5,423 nt of DNA. It comes from Spirochaetales bacterium (GTDB lineage: Bacteria; Spirochaetota; Spirochaetia; ARS1246). The stretch covers positions 1 to 5,423 of the forward strand of contig JABGPX010000223.1 of assembly GCA_018644745.1 (NCBI GenBank). The letters are read 5' to 3'. A model generated the notes under the pieces. The model worked only from the letters and a program-made list of their open reading frames with translations, was not told the origin of the DNA and ran no database searches. How positions within the stretch are numbered: position 1 is the stretch's first letter; every line of letters begins with the position of its first letter. Positions 1-5,423 of this stretch are shown here, in pieces. The position numbers and the translations under genes were made by a program.

Positions 1-63
1 CATGGAGATAATTCCGGTGATCAATTTTGCCCTGGATATTCCTAGCAGCCTCCGCCTTATCAT
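1..63 (-). CDS. Second ABC permease of Dpp/Opp type (DppC-like), N-terminal fragment cut by window edge
   Basis: Only the first 21 codons are in the window. The ATG at 63-61 overlaps the TGA stop of the upstream permease (62-60) in an ATGA arrangement, the usual signature of translational coupling between paired permeases. The visible peptide starts MIRRRLLGISRAKLI and runs into a hydrophobic stretch (TGIISM). This fits a short basic cytoplasmic N-terminus followed by the first membrane helix, as in DppC/OppC/NikC proteins. Family assignment rests mainly on position: in dppABC-like operons the gene directly after the DppB-type permease is the DppC-type permease. The two would form the transmembrane heterodimer of the importer. 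No strong Shine-Dalgarno site is seen, only a GGCGGA a few bases upstream, which agrees with coupling. The frame stays open to base 1. Confidence 0.72.
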   Translation of the reverse strand, partial: MIRRRLLGISRAKLITGIISM

Positions 64-1049
64 AAATCCGCCCATGCTGAATCTCTTGTCCGTGGATCGA
101 GAAACATGTAAAGAATGTCGGTGACCAGGTTAATTGCGAGGAAAAGGAATACCAGAAGCGCCGCATAGCTTTGAATCACCGTATAGTCGCGTGATCGAGC
201 CGCCTGCACTAGTCCTCTGCCGATACCGGGAAGGCCGAAGATCGACTCCAAAACCAAAGTTCCTCCCAAAAGAGTTCCCGCTTGAAGTCCGATCACTGTG
301 AGAATAGAATTACCCGCCGAGGGAAGGGCGTGTTTGAATATCAATCGAATGCCGCCCACACCTCGTGCTCTCGCGGCCGCCGTATAATCCGCCCTGAGAG
401 TTTCTGCAACGCTGGTCCGTGTAATTCTATAAAGGTGTGATCCAAATTCAAAACTGAGGATAAGAACCGGCCATATCATCATTTGCATATGGGTAATTGG
501 GTCAGACAAAAGCCCGTCATATATAATCGGTGGTGACCAATGGAATATTTTCAGGAGACCTAACAGAATAATTGATCCGATCCAGACATTTGGGAGCGCC
601 AGCCCTCCAAGCGAAATGATGCGAAAAGGAACATCTAACAATACGCTGTTGCGGCCCGCGATTACCGCCCCAAGTGGAACCGAAATAATTACGGAAAGTA
701 TCAACGTATAAGTCGTAAGCAGCAGCGTAACCGGCAGCTGATTTGCGAGGAGAGACTTGATTGTCTCTCCCGTTTCGAGGGAGCGACCGCCGAAACTGCC
801 GTTAAACATGCTGCCTAACCACGACGCATACTGCACATAGAGCGGCTTATTCAGACCCAATTCCTCCCGCAGGGCTTCTCGAACTTCTAGGGTGTGGGGT
901 GTGTCGCCCAGAATAACGAGAACCACGTCACCGGGAAGAATCCGCATGATCAGGAAAATAAAAATAGTAGATACAAGGAGAAATGGTGCCATAAGAGCAA
1001 CCCGTTTCAGGACGTAGCTTTTCACCGTTCTGTAATCACTTCTTTCCAT
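60..1049 (-). CDS. ABC transporter permease, DppB/OppB/NikB type (peptide/nickel/oligosaccharide importer family)
   Basis: Inner-membrane permease of a binding-protein-dependent importer, 329 residues from the ATG at 1049. The order of elements is typical of the DppB family. It has an N-terminal Y-V-L-K-R lead into helix 1 (about 17-38, ending R-I-L-P-G-D), a periplasmic loop with the ELGLNKPLYVQYASWL pattern (63-78), and helices near 109-132, 144-169 and 188-203. The cytoplasmic EAA loop (about 215-243, with D-Y-x-x-A-A-R-A-R-G and K-H-A-L-P) contacts the ATPase. Then come L-E-S-I-F-G-L-P-G-I-G (267-277) and a last helix ending L-D-P-R-T-R (317-322). The start is uncertain. An in-frame TTG lies at 1052, the ATG at 1049 has no clear ribosome site, and a GTG at 1025 would give the usual short family N-terminus just after the upstream stop, with a purine-rich GGAAAGAAG 13 bases before it. 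The gene overlaps the binding-protein gene before it and the second permease after it. The transported substrate cannot be read from the sequence. Confidence 0.95.
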   Translation of the reverse strand: MERSDYRTVKSYVLKRVALMAPFLLVSTIFIFLIMRILPGDVVLVILGDTPHTLEVREALREELGLNKPLYVQYASWLGSMFNGSFGGRSLETGETIKSLLANQLPVTLLLTTYTLILSVIISVPLGAVIAGRNSVLLDVPFRIISLGGLALPNVWIGSIILLGLLKIFHWSPPIIYDGLLSDPITHMQMMIWPVLILSFEFGSHLYRITRTSVAETLRADYTAAARARGVGGIRLIFKHALPSAGNSILTVIGLQAGTLLGGTLVLESIFGLPGIGRGLVQAARSRDYTVIQSYAALLVFLFLAINLVTDILYMFLDPRTRDSAWADL

Positions 1050-2694
1050 CAAGCCAAACTGTGGCGAAATCGGTATGGGTATGAGCGTCTTCAGTTGGTA
1101 CTACCAGGCCTTTTACATAACTTCTGTAAGGGATCACATTGATGGACTCGGCGATCGGAACGATATATGTCTGTTCAAAAAAAAGATAGGTCTCGATCTC
1201 CCGCCAAATTTTCATCCTCTGCTGAAATGAAATGGCGTTTCTCAACTTCAAGTAGAGCACATCGATTCGAGCGTCTTCATGTTTCGCATAGGCGTCGGGA
1301 TTTTCGCTATATCGGCCATAAACCGATTCGGTACCCTCTGGTATTGGGGATGGCGTCAATCTTCCCTGCTGGCTGTCGAAATCGAGGCTGACCCGGGCGC
1401 GATTCCATTCCGCCTCATCGACAATTCGAAGCTGAAGATCGATGTTCAGGTCAGCAAGCTGGGCTTTCAGATACTCTCCAGGTGCGGTGTTGAGTCCTCG
1501 CACCAAATGGGTCATCTCAAAACCATCGGAATATCCGGCGTCCGCGAGAAGCCCGGACGCTTGGGTTCTGCGCTCCTGCAACGGATCTCTATCAAACTTC
1601 GGCCAGTTGACAAAGAATCGCGGCACCGGGATGTTTGGCGGCCCGAGGTCCGGAGTGGTCCAGCCGAACCCGCCAAGGGCGGTGGGTATAGAATTGGGCT
1701 TGTTGATCCATAGAGCAATCGCTCTTCTCACCTTCGGATCCTGCCAGGGACCGTCCCGCAACATATTAAAAGCGAGCCGAAAATTGCCGCCTTCAGTTTC
1801 CGCGAAGAAAACCCGGTCGCTCAAATCCTGTCTATATCCTTCGATCCTTTCAGCGGAGAGATAATGTCCCTGCCCCCTGGCTCCGCCATCGAGTCGGCCG
1901 GTGCGAAAAGCCACATCCATCGCGAATGGATCAGGCATGATTACGTAATCGATACCATCGAGATAGGGAAGGGATCTGGCTCGTTCGTCTTTCTCAAAGT
2001 AATCTTCGAAGCTTTCGAGACGGATAAGGCTGCCCCTTCTATATCTATCCAGCTGGAACGGACCTAATCCGATCAATCCGATTTCCAAAGGGTTCACATC
2101 AACCTTTCCTTTGTCAATGAGAGGCTGCATCAGGTGGCGGGGGTGGGCAATGCGAAAGCGCGGATTCGCGAGAATTTCCAGGAAGTGTTCATTACGCTGC
2201 TTGAATTTGATTCTGATCTGCTGGTTATCCAAAACTTCGACGAGATCGATATCGCCTAATTCTCTATCAAAATACGCCGGCGCGCGGGTTTTGCCTTTAG
2301 ATTCGACCCCGAAAAAAACGAGATCTAACCAGAACTTCACATCTTCAGCGGTAAAAAGGGTTCCATCGTGCCAATACACGTCAGTTCGAATCGAGAAAAT
2401 CCAATCTGTAAACTCCCGGTCTACCGTCCAATTTGTCGCAAGGTATGGGCAGACATCATACATGTTTTCCCGGCACCGCATTACCAAATTCCCGGGCCCG
2501 AATAAAGCTCCCGCGACATGATGCAGGGCAATACTGCTGGTTTTCATCGGGTCGAAACCCGCCGGCGGATCTCCTCTGTTAGCCAATACCAGAGTTCCCC
2601 CATAGATCGGAGCATCGGCACTAAAAATCGGGAGATTCATCCCAAGCAGGAGAATTGAAAGAATGACAGAAAGTGAAGCAGTGCGAACATGCAT
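1036..2694 (-). CDS. ABC transporter substrate-binding protein, family 5 (SBP_bac_5, DppA/OppA-like)
   Basis: Periplasmic binding protein that would deliver a ligand to the permeases encoded directly downstream; 552 residues from the ATG at 2694, within the usual family range. Residues 1-28 look like a Sec signal peptide: one Arg at position 4, then a long hydrophobic stretch, then N-L-P-I-F-S-A-D-A. No lipobox Cys follows, so the protein is probably soluble. The mature part starts with Y-G-G-T-L-V-L-A, the normal SBP_bac_5 opening. It continues with P-Y-L-A-T-N-W (83-89), Y-W-H-D-G-T-L-F-T-A-E-D-V-K (107-120), G-L-G-P-F near 209-213 and F-N-M...D-P-K-V-R-R-A-I (309-326), the conserved core of the family. 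The family binds peptides, nickel, oligosaccharides or sialic acid, so ligand identity is open. The frame extends upstream to a TTG at 2748, but this would add 18 residues without signal-peptide character and would cover a strong dyad, so the ATG is preferred. No Shine-Dalgarno site is obvious for either. Confidence 0.95.
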   Translation of the reverse strand: MHVRTASLSVILSILLLGMNLPIFSADAPIYGGTLVLANRGDPPAGFDPMKTSSIALHHVAGALFGPGNLVMRCRENMYDVCPYLATNWTVDREFTDWIFSIRTDVYWHDGTLFTAEDVKFWLDLVFFGVESKGKTRAPAYFDRELGDIDLVEVLDNQQIRIKFKQRNEHFLEILANPRFRIAHPRHLMQPLIDKGKVDVNPLEIGLIGLGPFQLDRYRRGSLIRLESFEDYFEKDERARSLPYLDGIDYVIMPDPFAMDVAFRTGRLDGGARGQGHYLSAERIEGYRQDLSDRVFFAETEGGNFRLAFNMLRDGPWQDPKVRRAIALWINKPNSIPTALGGFGWTTPDLGPPNIPVPRFFVNWPKFDRDPLQERRTQASGLLADAGYSDGFEMTHLVRGLNTAPGEYLKAQLADLNIDLQLRIVDEAEWNRARVSLDFDSQQGRLTPSPIPEGTESVYGRYSENPDAYAKHEDARIDVLYLKLRNAISFQQRMKIWREIETYLFFEQTYIVPIAESINVIPYRSYVKGLVVPTEDAHTHTDFATVWLDGKK

Positions 2695-2722
2695 ATGCGA
2701 ATGATACTGCGAAGTGGGCACG

Positions 2723-2746
2723 GGGGCAACGCAATTGTAGTGCCCC
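2723..2746. promoter_or_regulatory. Interrupted 24-base dyad, candidate operator or leader hairpin of the importer operon
   Basis: The sequence has the form GGGGCA-N3-CAATTG-N3-TGCCCC, with the outer 6-base arms and the central CAATTG palindrome sharing exactly the same centre (between 2734 and 2735). The centre lies about 40 bases upstream of the preferred start of the binding-protein gene. It could be a DNA operator for a dimeric regulator. In RNA, the six outer pairs (five of them G-C) could form a hairpin in the leader. The two readings cannot be separated from sequence alone. Confidence 0.45.
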
Positions 2747-2747
2747 A

Positions 2748-2878
2748 AAGCTTGCTAGCCCATAGATTGCTAAATATTTACCGGTTATACACTTGGTGCG
2801 CCAATAGTTATGAAAAGCAGCTGCTTTCATTTAACTCGTTTCTTTGGCATGATTTGGAAGTATCGGCCTAGCAAGCTT
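2748..2878. repeat. Pair of 11-base inverted repeats (AAGCTTGCTAG ... CTAGCAAGCTT) bracketing the divergent region
   Basis: AAGCTTGCTAG at 2748-2758 is matched by its exact reverse complement CTAGCAAGCTT at 2868-2878. Similarity continues on the inner side (CC against GG) if a one-base insertion is allowed. The copies are 109 bases apart, each near one of the divergent genes: the left one about 55 bases from the binding-protein start, the right one about 25 bases from the sialidase-fold start. Their symmetric placement suggests paired regulator sites, possibly looped. There is no transposase and no target duplication, so terminal repeats of a mobile element are unlikely. Confidence 0.5.
2814..2827. 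promoter_or_regulatory. Perfect 14-base palindrome AAAGCAGCTGCTTT, candidate operator
   Basis: A perfect palindrome centred between 2820 and 2821, close to midway between the two 11-base inverted repeats (whose centre is 2813). With one base bulged the symmetry extends to TGA and TCA on the outside. The length and even-centred symmetry fit a LacI- or GntR-like operator, but no regulator is visible and the assignment is inference. Confidence 0.35.
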
Positions 2879-2891
2879 CCGGGCATTATAT

Positions 2892-2897
2892 AAGGGA
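2892..2897 (+). promoter_or_regulatory. Ribosome binding site for the sialidase-fold gene
   Basis: AAGGGA lies six bases before the ATG at 2904. It is the clearest Shine-Dalgarno-like site in the window and supports that start codon. A nearby ATG at 2900-2902 is out of frame with the gene. Confidence 0.6.
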
Positions 2898-2903
2898 AAA
2901 TGT

Positions 2904-4031
2904 ATGATAAACGTTAATTCCGCACCAAGTACTCGAGAAAAGGGAGAGATTCTCTACTGGAATTTCCTTCGCGGAGGTATTTCCTGCCGGAATTGGAGCC
3001 ATTACCAGGCACCCGTACCGTTCCAGACCCCAGAGGGAAGGCTCTATCTTGTATGGAATGCGTATAATACCCAAGAGACAAACAACGATAACGCGACGTA
3101 TTACTCGGTTTCTGATGATCGGGGAGCCACCTGGACGCCGGCGAATATTTTTCATGCAGAGCCGGGCGCGAATGTATCTCATCACTACTTTCTCAATCAT
3201 CGATCCTCAAAGAAGATTCTTATGTTTTGGCGGGAGACATATTTTCGAGGAGATACCGTCGACAGCAAGATGGTGGGGAGCATTAACGACTATGCAAAAT
3301 CCTATTCTCGGGTCTGTCTGCGTGAATCCGTCGATGAAATGCGAAGCTGGTCCCACGTGCGCCAAATTGATGTTATGGGAGAAGCCGGCACCGAGTTATT
3401 TTTCTATGGCGGACCCAATCCTCCATTGGAACTGGAAAGCGGCAGAATTGTGCTGCCGATCATCTATCTGTCAAAAGCGGATCCCCAGACAATGACCGCC
3501 CGATTTCTCATTTCAGATGATGCCGGGGGTACCTGGAGCAGTGGACCTCGTGACGTGGAAGTAGATGCACCGCGCGGTGCGATGGAGCCGAATGTGGTCG
3601 AAACTGCGTCGAATGAGCTTTTATGTTTATATAGAACAAAAGCGGGATGCCGATTCGCCAGCCGATCGGCAGACAGCGGGGAAAACTGGAGCACACCGGA
3701 GCCAACACGTATCTCAACTCCCGAATCGATTTCCGCAATGATCAAGCTGGATTCCGGATCGCTGCTCCTTGTGAGGAATCCGGTCTCAACGCCCCATAAC
3801 TGGCCGCGGTATCCTCTTTGCGCTTCACTTTCCAAAGATGGAGGAACTACTTGGGGCAATGACGTCGTGATCATGGATGAATCCGGCCGGAACCAGCTGA
3901 GTAATTTCGGGCTGCATGAGCTCGATGACGGAAGCGTGATATTGGCGATTTCTCATTATCACGCCACGCAGCCAACGATTAGTGACATAGACATAGCGCT
4001 ATTTGATGAGACTTGGGTAAGATCTCAATAA
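2904..4031 (+). CDS. Sialidase-superfamily six-bladed beta-propeller protein (BNR/Asp-box, BNR_2-like), probably cytoplasmic
   Basis: 375 residues, complete. Four Asp boxes of the form S-x-D-x-G-x-x-W are clear at residues 70-77 (SDDRGATW), 204-211 (SDDAGGTW), 255-262 (SADSGENW) and 310-317 (SKDGGTTW). Residues 140-149 may be a degenerate fifth. Six strand motifs of the form L-x-x-G-x-L-x-L (near 34-51, 92-109, 168-188, 226-244, 273-291 and 331-350) fit a six-bladed propeller, the sialidase fold. M-E-P-N-V-V-E (227-233) followed by L-Y-R (242-244) resembles the Glu and second Arg of GH33 sialidases. R291 could be the third Arg, and D62 sits where the acid/base Asp is expected before the first box. 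The first triad Arg (normally in Arg-Ile-Pro) is replaced by Gln35-Ala-Pro, so sialic acid specificity is doubtful. No signal peptide or membrane segment is seen. The gene is divergent from the importer operon and probably co-regulated with it. It could be a hydrolase, a lyase or a glycan-binding protein of the same fold. Confidence 0.88.
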   Translation: MINVNSAPSTREKGEILYWNFLRGGISCRNWSHYQAPVPFQTPEGRLYLVWNAYNTQETNNDNATYYSVSDDRGATWTPANIFHAEPGANVSHHYFLNHRSSKKILMFWRETYFRGDTVDSKMVGSINDYAKSYSRVCLRESVDEMRSWSHVRQIDVMGEAGTELFFYGGPNPPLELESGRIVLPIIYLSKADPQTMTARFLISDDAGGTWSSGPRDVEVDAPRGAMEPNVVETASNELLCLYRTKAGCRFASRSADSGENWSTPEPTRISTPESISAMIKLDSGSLLLVRNPVSTPHNWPRYPLCASLSKDGGTTWGNDVVIMDESGRNQLSNFGLHELDDGSVILAISHYHATQPTISDIDIALFDETWVRSQ

Positions 4032-4035
4032 GTAC

Positions 4036-4069
4036 AGTCGGTGTAAAGAGCTTTACTCCTTACCCGACT
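4036..4069. terminator. Long imperfect hairpin between convergent genes, candidate bidirectional terminator
   Basis: AGTCGG (4036-4041) pairs with CCGACT (4064-4069). Inside it, GTAA (4043-4046) pairs with TTAC (4060-4063) and GAG (4048-4050) with CTC (4056-4058), leaving a five-base loop, one bulge and one mismatch. It starts five bases after the stop of the sialidase-fold gene and lies about 40 bases past the stop of the convergent glycosidase-like gene, the right place for a shared terminator. Neither side has a real T-run, so intrinsic termination would be weak; it may serve mainly to protect 3' ends. Confidence 0.45.
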
Positions 4070-4109
4070 TGTCCTCAACAAATGCGTTTCCCGTGAGAAA
4101 TAAGAGATT

Positions 4110-5423
4110 CTATTTATCGGGATATTCCATGTCTACCCATAGATCGAGGAGGGTAATGAGTCCTGTCGTATGGAATCTGAAGATATTTTCTCCACAAATT
4201 ATGCTTTGAATCGGGAGTTCGCCGGTCAAAACGAACTCCACCGCGTCACTAGCTAAATCGGTATTTTCACTTTCTGTCGCTGTCAACTTCAGCGCCACTG
4301 CATTAAGTGAAATATCGACCGAATCAGGTTTGCCCAGAATTAAGACGCTGACTGTCGCCTTCGGTGTCGTGCCCTTCGATACCGCCATATTAATGTCGTC
4401 GGAGATCAGTATGGCCACATCTCTTTCTGTTTCCTTTGGCATAGAAATTCTGGCGAAATGATTCAGAGTCGGTACGTTAATATAGTCGAGATGAGGCAGG
4501 GCATCTCCGGCCACAGCACCGACTCCTCTGAAACTTACAAAATAGGTTTTACTAAGAGTATTTACGAAATCCTTACCTTTCACGGTTGCAGCCAGTCCTT
4601 CCTGGTAGGTGCCGGCATCTAGACGGGACCAGTTCTGCTCAATGTTTTGGTTCATGTCTCTCAAGCCTGAATTATTGAACATAAAAATCCCATCGCAATC
4701 TGAATTCCACACATTCATAATCCGGCTATAATAGCCGCGAACAGAATTTCTTTTGTGCCTGGGTATTTCGCTTTTCACACGAGTCTCATCAAGAGACGGG
4801 TAAACCGGAATTTGATGCTTATGGGCGATTTCAGCGCTGTAATTCCAATTGTTCAGGTGAATGTAGCTGGTGGTAAAAAGGATATCTGTCAGACCTTCGC
4901 TGAACCAAGTATTGAGATCGAGACCGATAGCGTTGCAATACTCAACAGAGTCGGGAACTCTGACAGATACAAGAAAATATTTTCCGGCGGCAAGCCGCCT
5001 TTTGTCCAATTCGGTTTTCACCTGACTCATGAAATCATTCATCGCTTCTCGCTCTTCACCGGTAGCGGGCAAACCATTTGCGTTGGATCTGAAGAAAATC
5101 GGGTGTCTGAAAAAATCGAGAAAGATTCCATCGACCTCATACCGATCAACTACATCCATAATGTAGGCAAGGGCAAAAGCTCGTACCTTCTCATTCAGGT
5201 AGTCAACCGCTGTAACGGCGCCGTGTCTGATATCTTTTCCAAACAATACTTCCGGATTCTCATTCTTAAATGTATTTTCGGGCATAAACACATTGCCATA
5301 TCCGGCATCATGGGTATCGTTCATTCTCATACCCCAATAAAATTCAGTTCCGGTTTTATTCACATACTCGGACGTGATGCGAAGGCAGTCAGTGTCTTCT
5401 CTTATAAAATCCCTGGTAAGGTT
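4110..5423 (-). CDS. Glycoside hydrolase-like TIM-barrel protein (GHL10/COG1649 type), 5' end beyond window
   Basis: 437 codons are visible and the frame is open to the right edge. A GTG at 5363 is a possible start, but 20 more codons continue upstream without a stop and the barrel would otherwise lack its first strands, so the gene very probably begins outside the window. Visible residues 31-39 read G-M-R-M-N-D-T-H-D. They are followed by a helix ending V-V-D-R-Y-E-V-D-G-I-F-L-D-F-F-R-H (91-107), the strand-plus-Asp pattern of GHL10 barrels, where D103 is a likely active-site residue. G-L-D-L-N-T-W-F-S-E-G-L-T-D-I-L is a later barrel strand. After about residue 290 the protein becomes beta-rich, ending with a G-E-N-I-F-R-F segment like the last strands of a carbohydrate-binding-type sandwich. 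The family is predicted to cleave glycans, but most members are uncharacterised and the substrate is unknown. Location cannot be judged without the N-terminus. The gene is convergent with the sialidase-fold gene. Confidence 0.8.
   Translation of the reverse strand, partial: NLTRDFIREDTDCLRITSEYVNKTGTEFYWGMRMNDTHDAGYGNVFMPENTFKNENPEVLFGKDIRHGAVTAVDYLNEKVRAFALAYIMDVVDRYEVDGIFLDFFRHPIFFRSNANGLPATGEEREAMNDFMSQVKTELDKRRLAAGKYFLVSVRVPDSVEYCNAIGLDLNTWFSEGLTDILFTTSYIHLNNWNYSAEIAHKHQIPVYPSLDETRVKSEIPRHKRNSVRGYYSRIMNVWNSDCDGIFMFNNSGLRDMNQNIEQNWSRLDAGTYQEGLAATVKGKDFVNTLSKTYFVSFRGVGAVAGDALPHLDYINVPTLNHFARISMPKETERDVAILISDDINMAVSKGTTPKATVSVLILGKPDSVDISLNAVALKLTATESENTDLASDAVEFVLTGELPIQSIICGENIFRFHTTGLITLLDLWVDMEYPDK

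Larger units (their letters stand above)
2695..2903. promoter_or_regulatory. Divergent intergenic control region between importer operon and sialidase-fold gene
   Basis: 209 bases separate the two divergent start codons, so both promoters probably lie here. The region holds an unusual number of dyad symmetries: an interrupted dyad at 2723-2746, a widely spaced inverted repeat (2748-2758 and 2868-2878), the palindrome TAAATATTTA at 2771-2780, a near-palindrome TTGGTGCGCCAA at 2793-2804 and a perfect palindrome at 2814-2827. Such symmetry is what operators for dimeric repressors look like, and a shared regulator for both directions is a reasonable inference. No regulator gene is visible in the window. 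On the minus strand a consensus TATAAT stands at 2890-2885, but with only a poor -35 match. No convincing sigma-70 promoter could be placed on the plus strand. No believable small gene is seen here. Confidence 0.6.

Noticed and set aside
1279..1713. Open frames on the plus strand opposite the binding-protein gene (also 1442-1864 and 2111-2521)
   Set aside because: They lie wholly inside a clear family-5 binding-protein gene on the other strand. Their translations show low-complexity Arg/Ser-rich composition with no family motif and no ribosome site.
2689..2871. Short plus-strand frame of 60 codons in the divergent spacer
   Set aside because: It overlaps the binding-protein start and all the dyad elements, lacks a ribosome site and shows no signal or domain features.
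2748..2878. Terminal inverted repeats of a small mobile element
   Set aside because: There is no transposase, no flanking direct duplication, and the enclosed 109 bases look like a normal promoter region between divergent genes.
2885..2890. Consensus TATAAT on the minus strand as a promoter -10 for the importer operon
   Set aside because: The best -35 matches at 15-17 bases spacing are only 3-4 of 6 and lie in the start of the divergent gene, and an A/T-rich spacer easily gives such a hexamer. Kept only as a note in the region entry.
3464..3874. Minus-strand frame inside the sialidase-fold gene (also 3049-3495 plus and 3508-3738 minus)
   Set aside because: Each is a shadow of the 2904-4031 gene, whose Asp boxes and propeller repeats are intact throughout. 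None has a recognisable domain.
2904..4031. Confident naming as exo-alpha-sialidase (nanH)
   Set aside because: The Arg-Ile-Pro motif is missing and there is no export signal. Many BNR_2 proteins with Asp boxes are not sialidases.

Overview
The window (about half G+C) looks like part of a carbohydrate-related accessory locus from a Gram-negative-type (diderm) bacterium. The substrate-binding protein has a signal peptide without a lipobox cysteine, as expected for a soluble periplasmic protein. The BNR/Asp-box and COG1649-like glycosidase families found here are common in Planctomycetota, Verrucomicrobiota and related uncultivated lineages. That taxonomic hint is inference, because the window has no rRNA or marker gene.

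Layout. Minus strand, 2694 down to 1: a peptide/nickel-type (Dpp/Opp family) ABC importer operon in the order substrate-binding protein, first permease, start of the second permease (cut by the window edge). The genes overlap by 14 and 4 bases, so they are probably translationally coupled. The ATPase genes are not visible and would be expected beyond position 1. Positions 2695-2903 form a 209-base divergent intergenic region rich in dyad symmetries: an 11-base inverted repeat about 110 bases apart, a 24-base interrupted dyad, a 14-base perfect palindrome and smaller ones. Plus strand, 2904-4031: a leaderless (no signal peptide) sialidase-fold protein with four Asp boxes. Positions 4032-4109 separate convergent genes and hold one long imperfect hairpin. 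Minus strand, 4110 to beyond 5423: a TIM-barrel glycosidase-like protein (GHL10/COG1649 type) with a C-terminal beta-rich region, cut at its N-terminus by the window edge.

How it may work together (inference): the importer brings in a small glycan or glycoconjugate, and the sialidase-fold protein and GHL10-like protein act on it or its precursors. Family-5 binding proteins are not restricted to peptides: some bind oligosaccharides, and the Haemophilus ducreyi Sat importer of this type takes up sialic acid. The sialidase-fold protein keeps several residues at plausible catalytic positions but has Gln-Ala-Pro where true sialidases have Arg-Ile-Pro, so its substrate may not be a sialoside. No CRISPR, tRNA, rRNA, insertion sequence or defence gene was seen.
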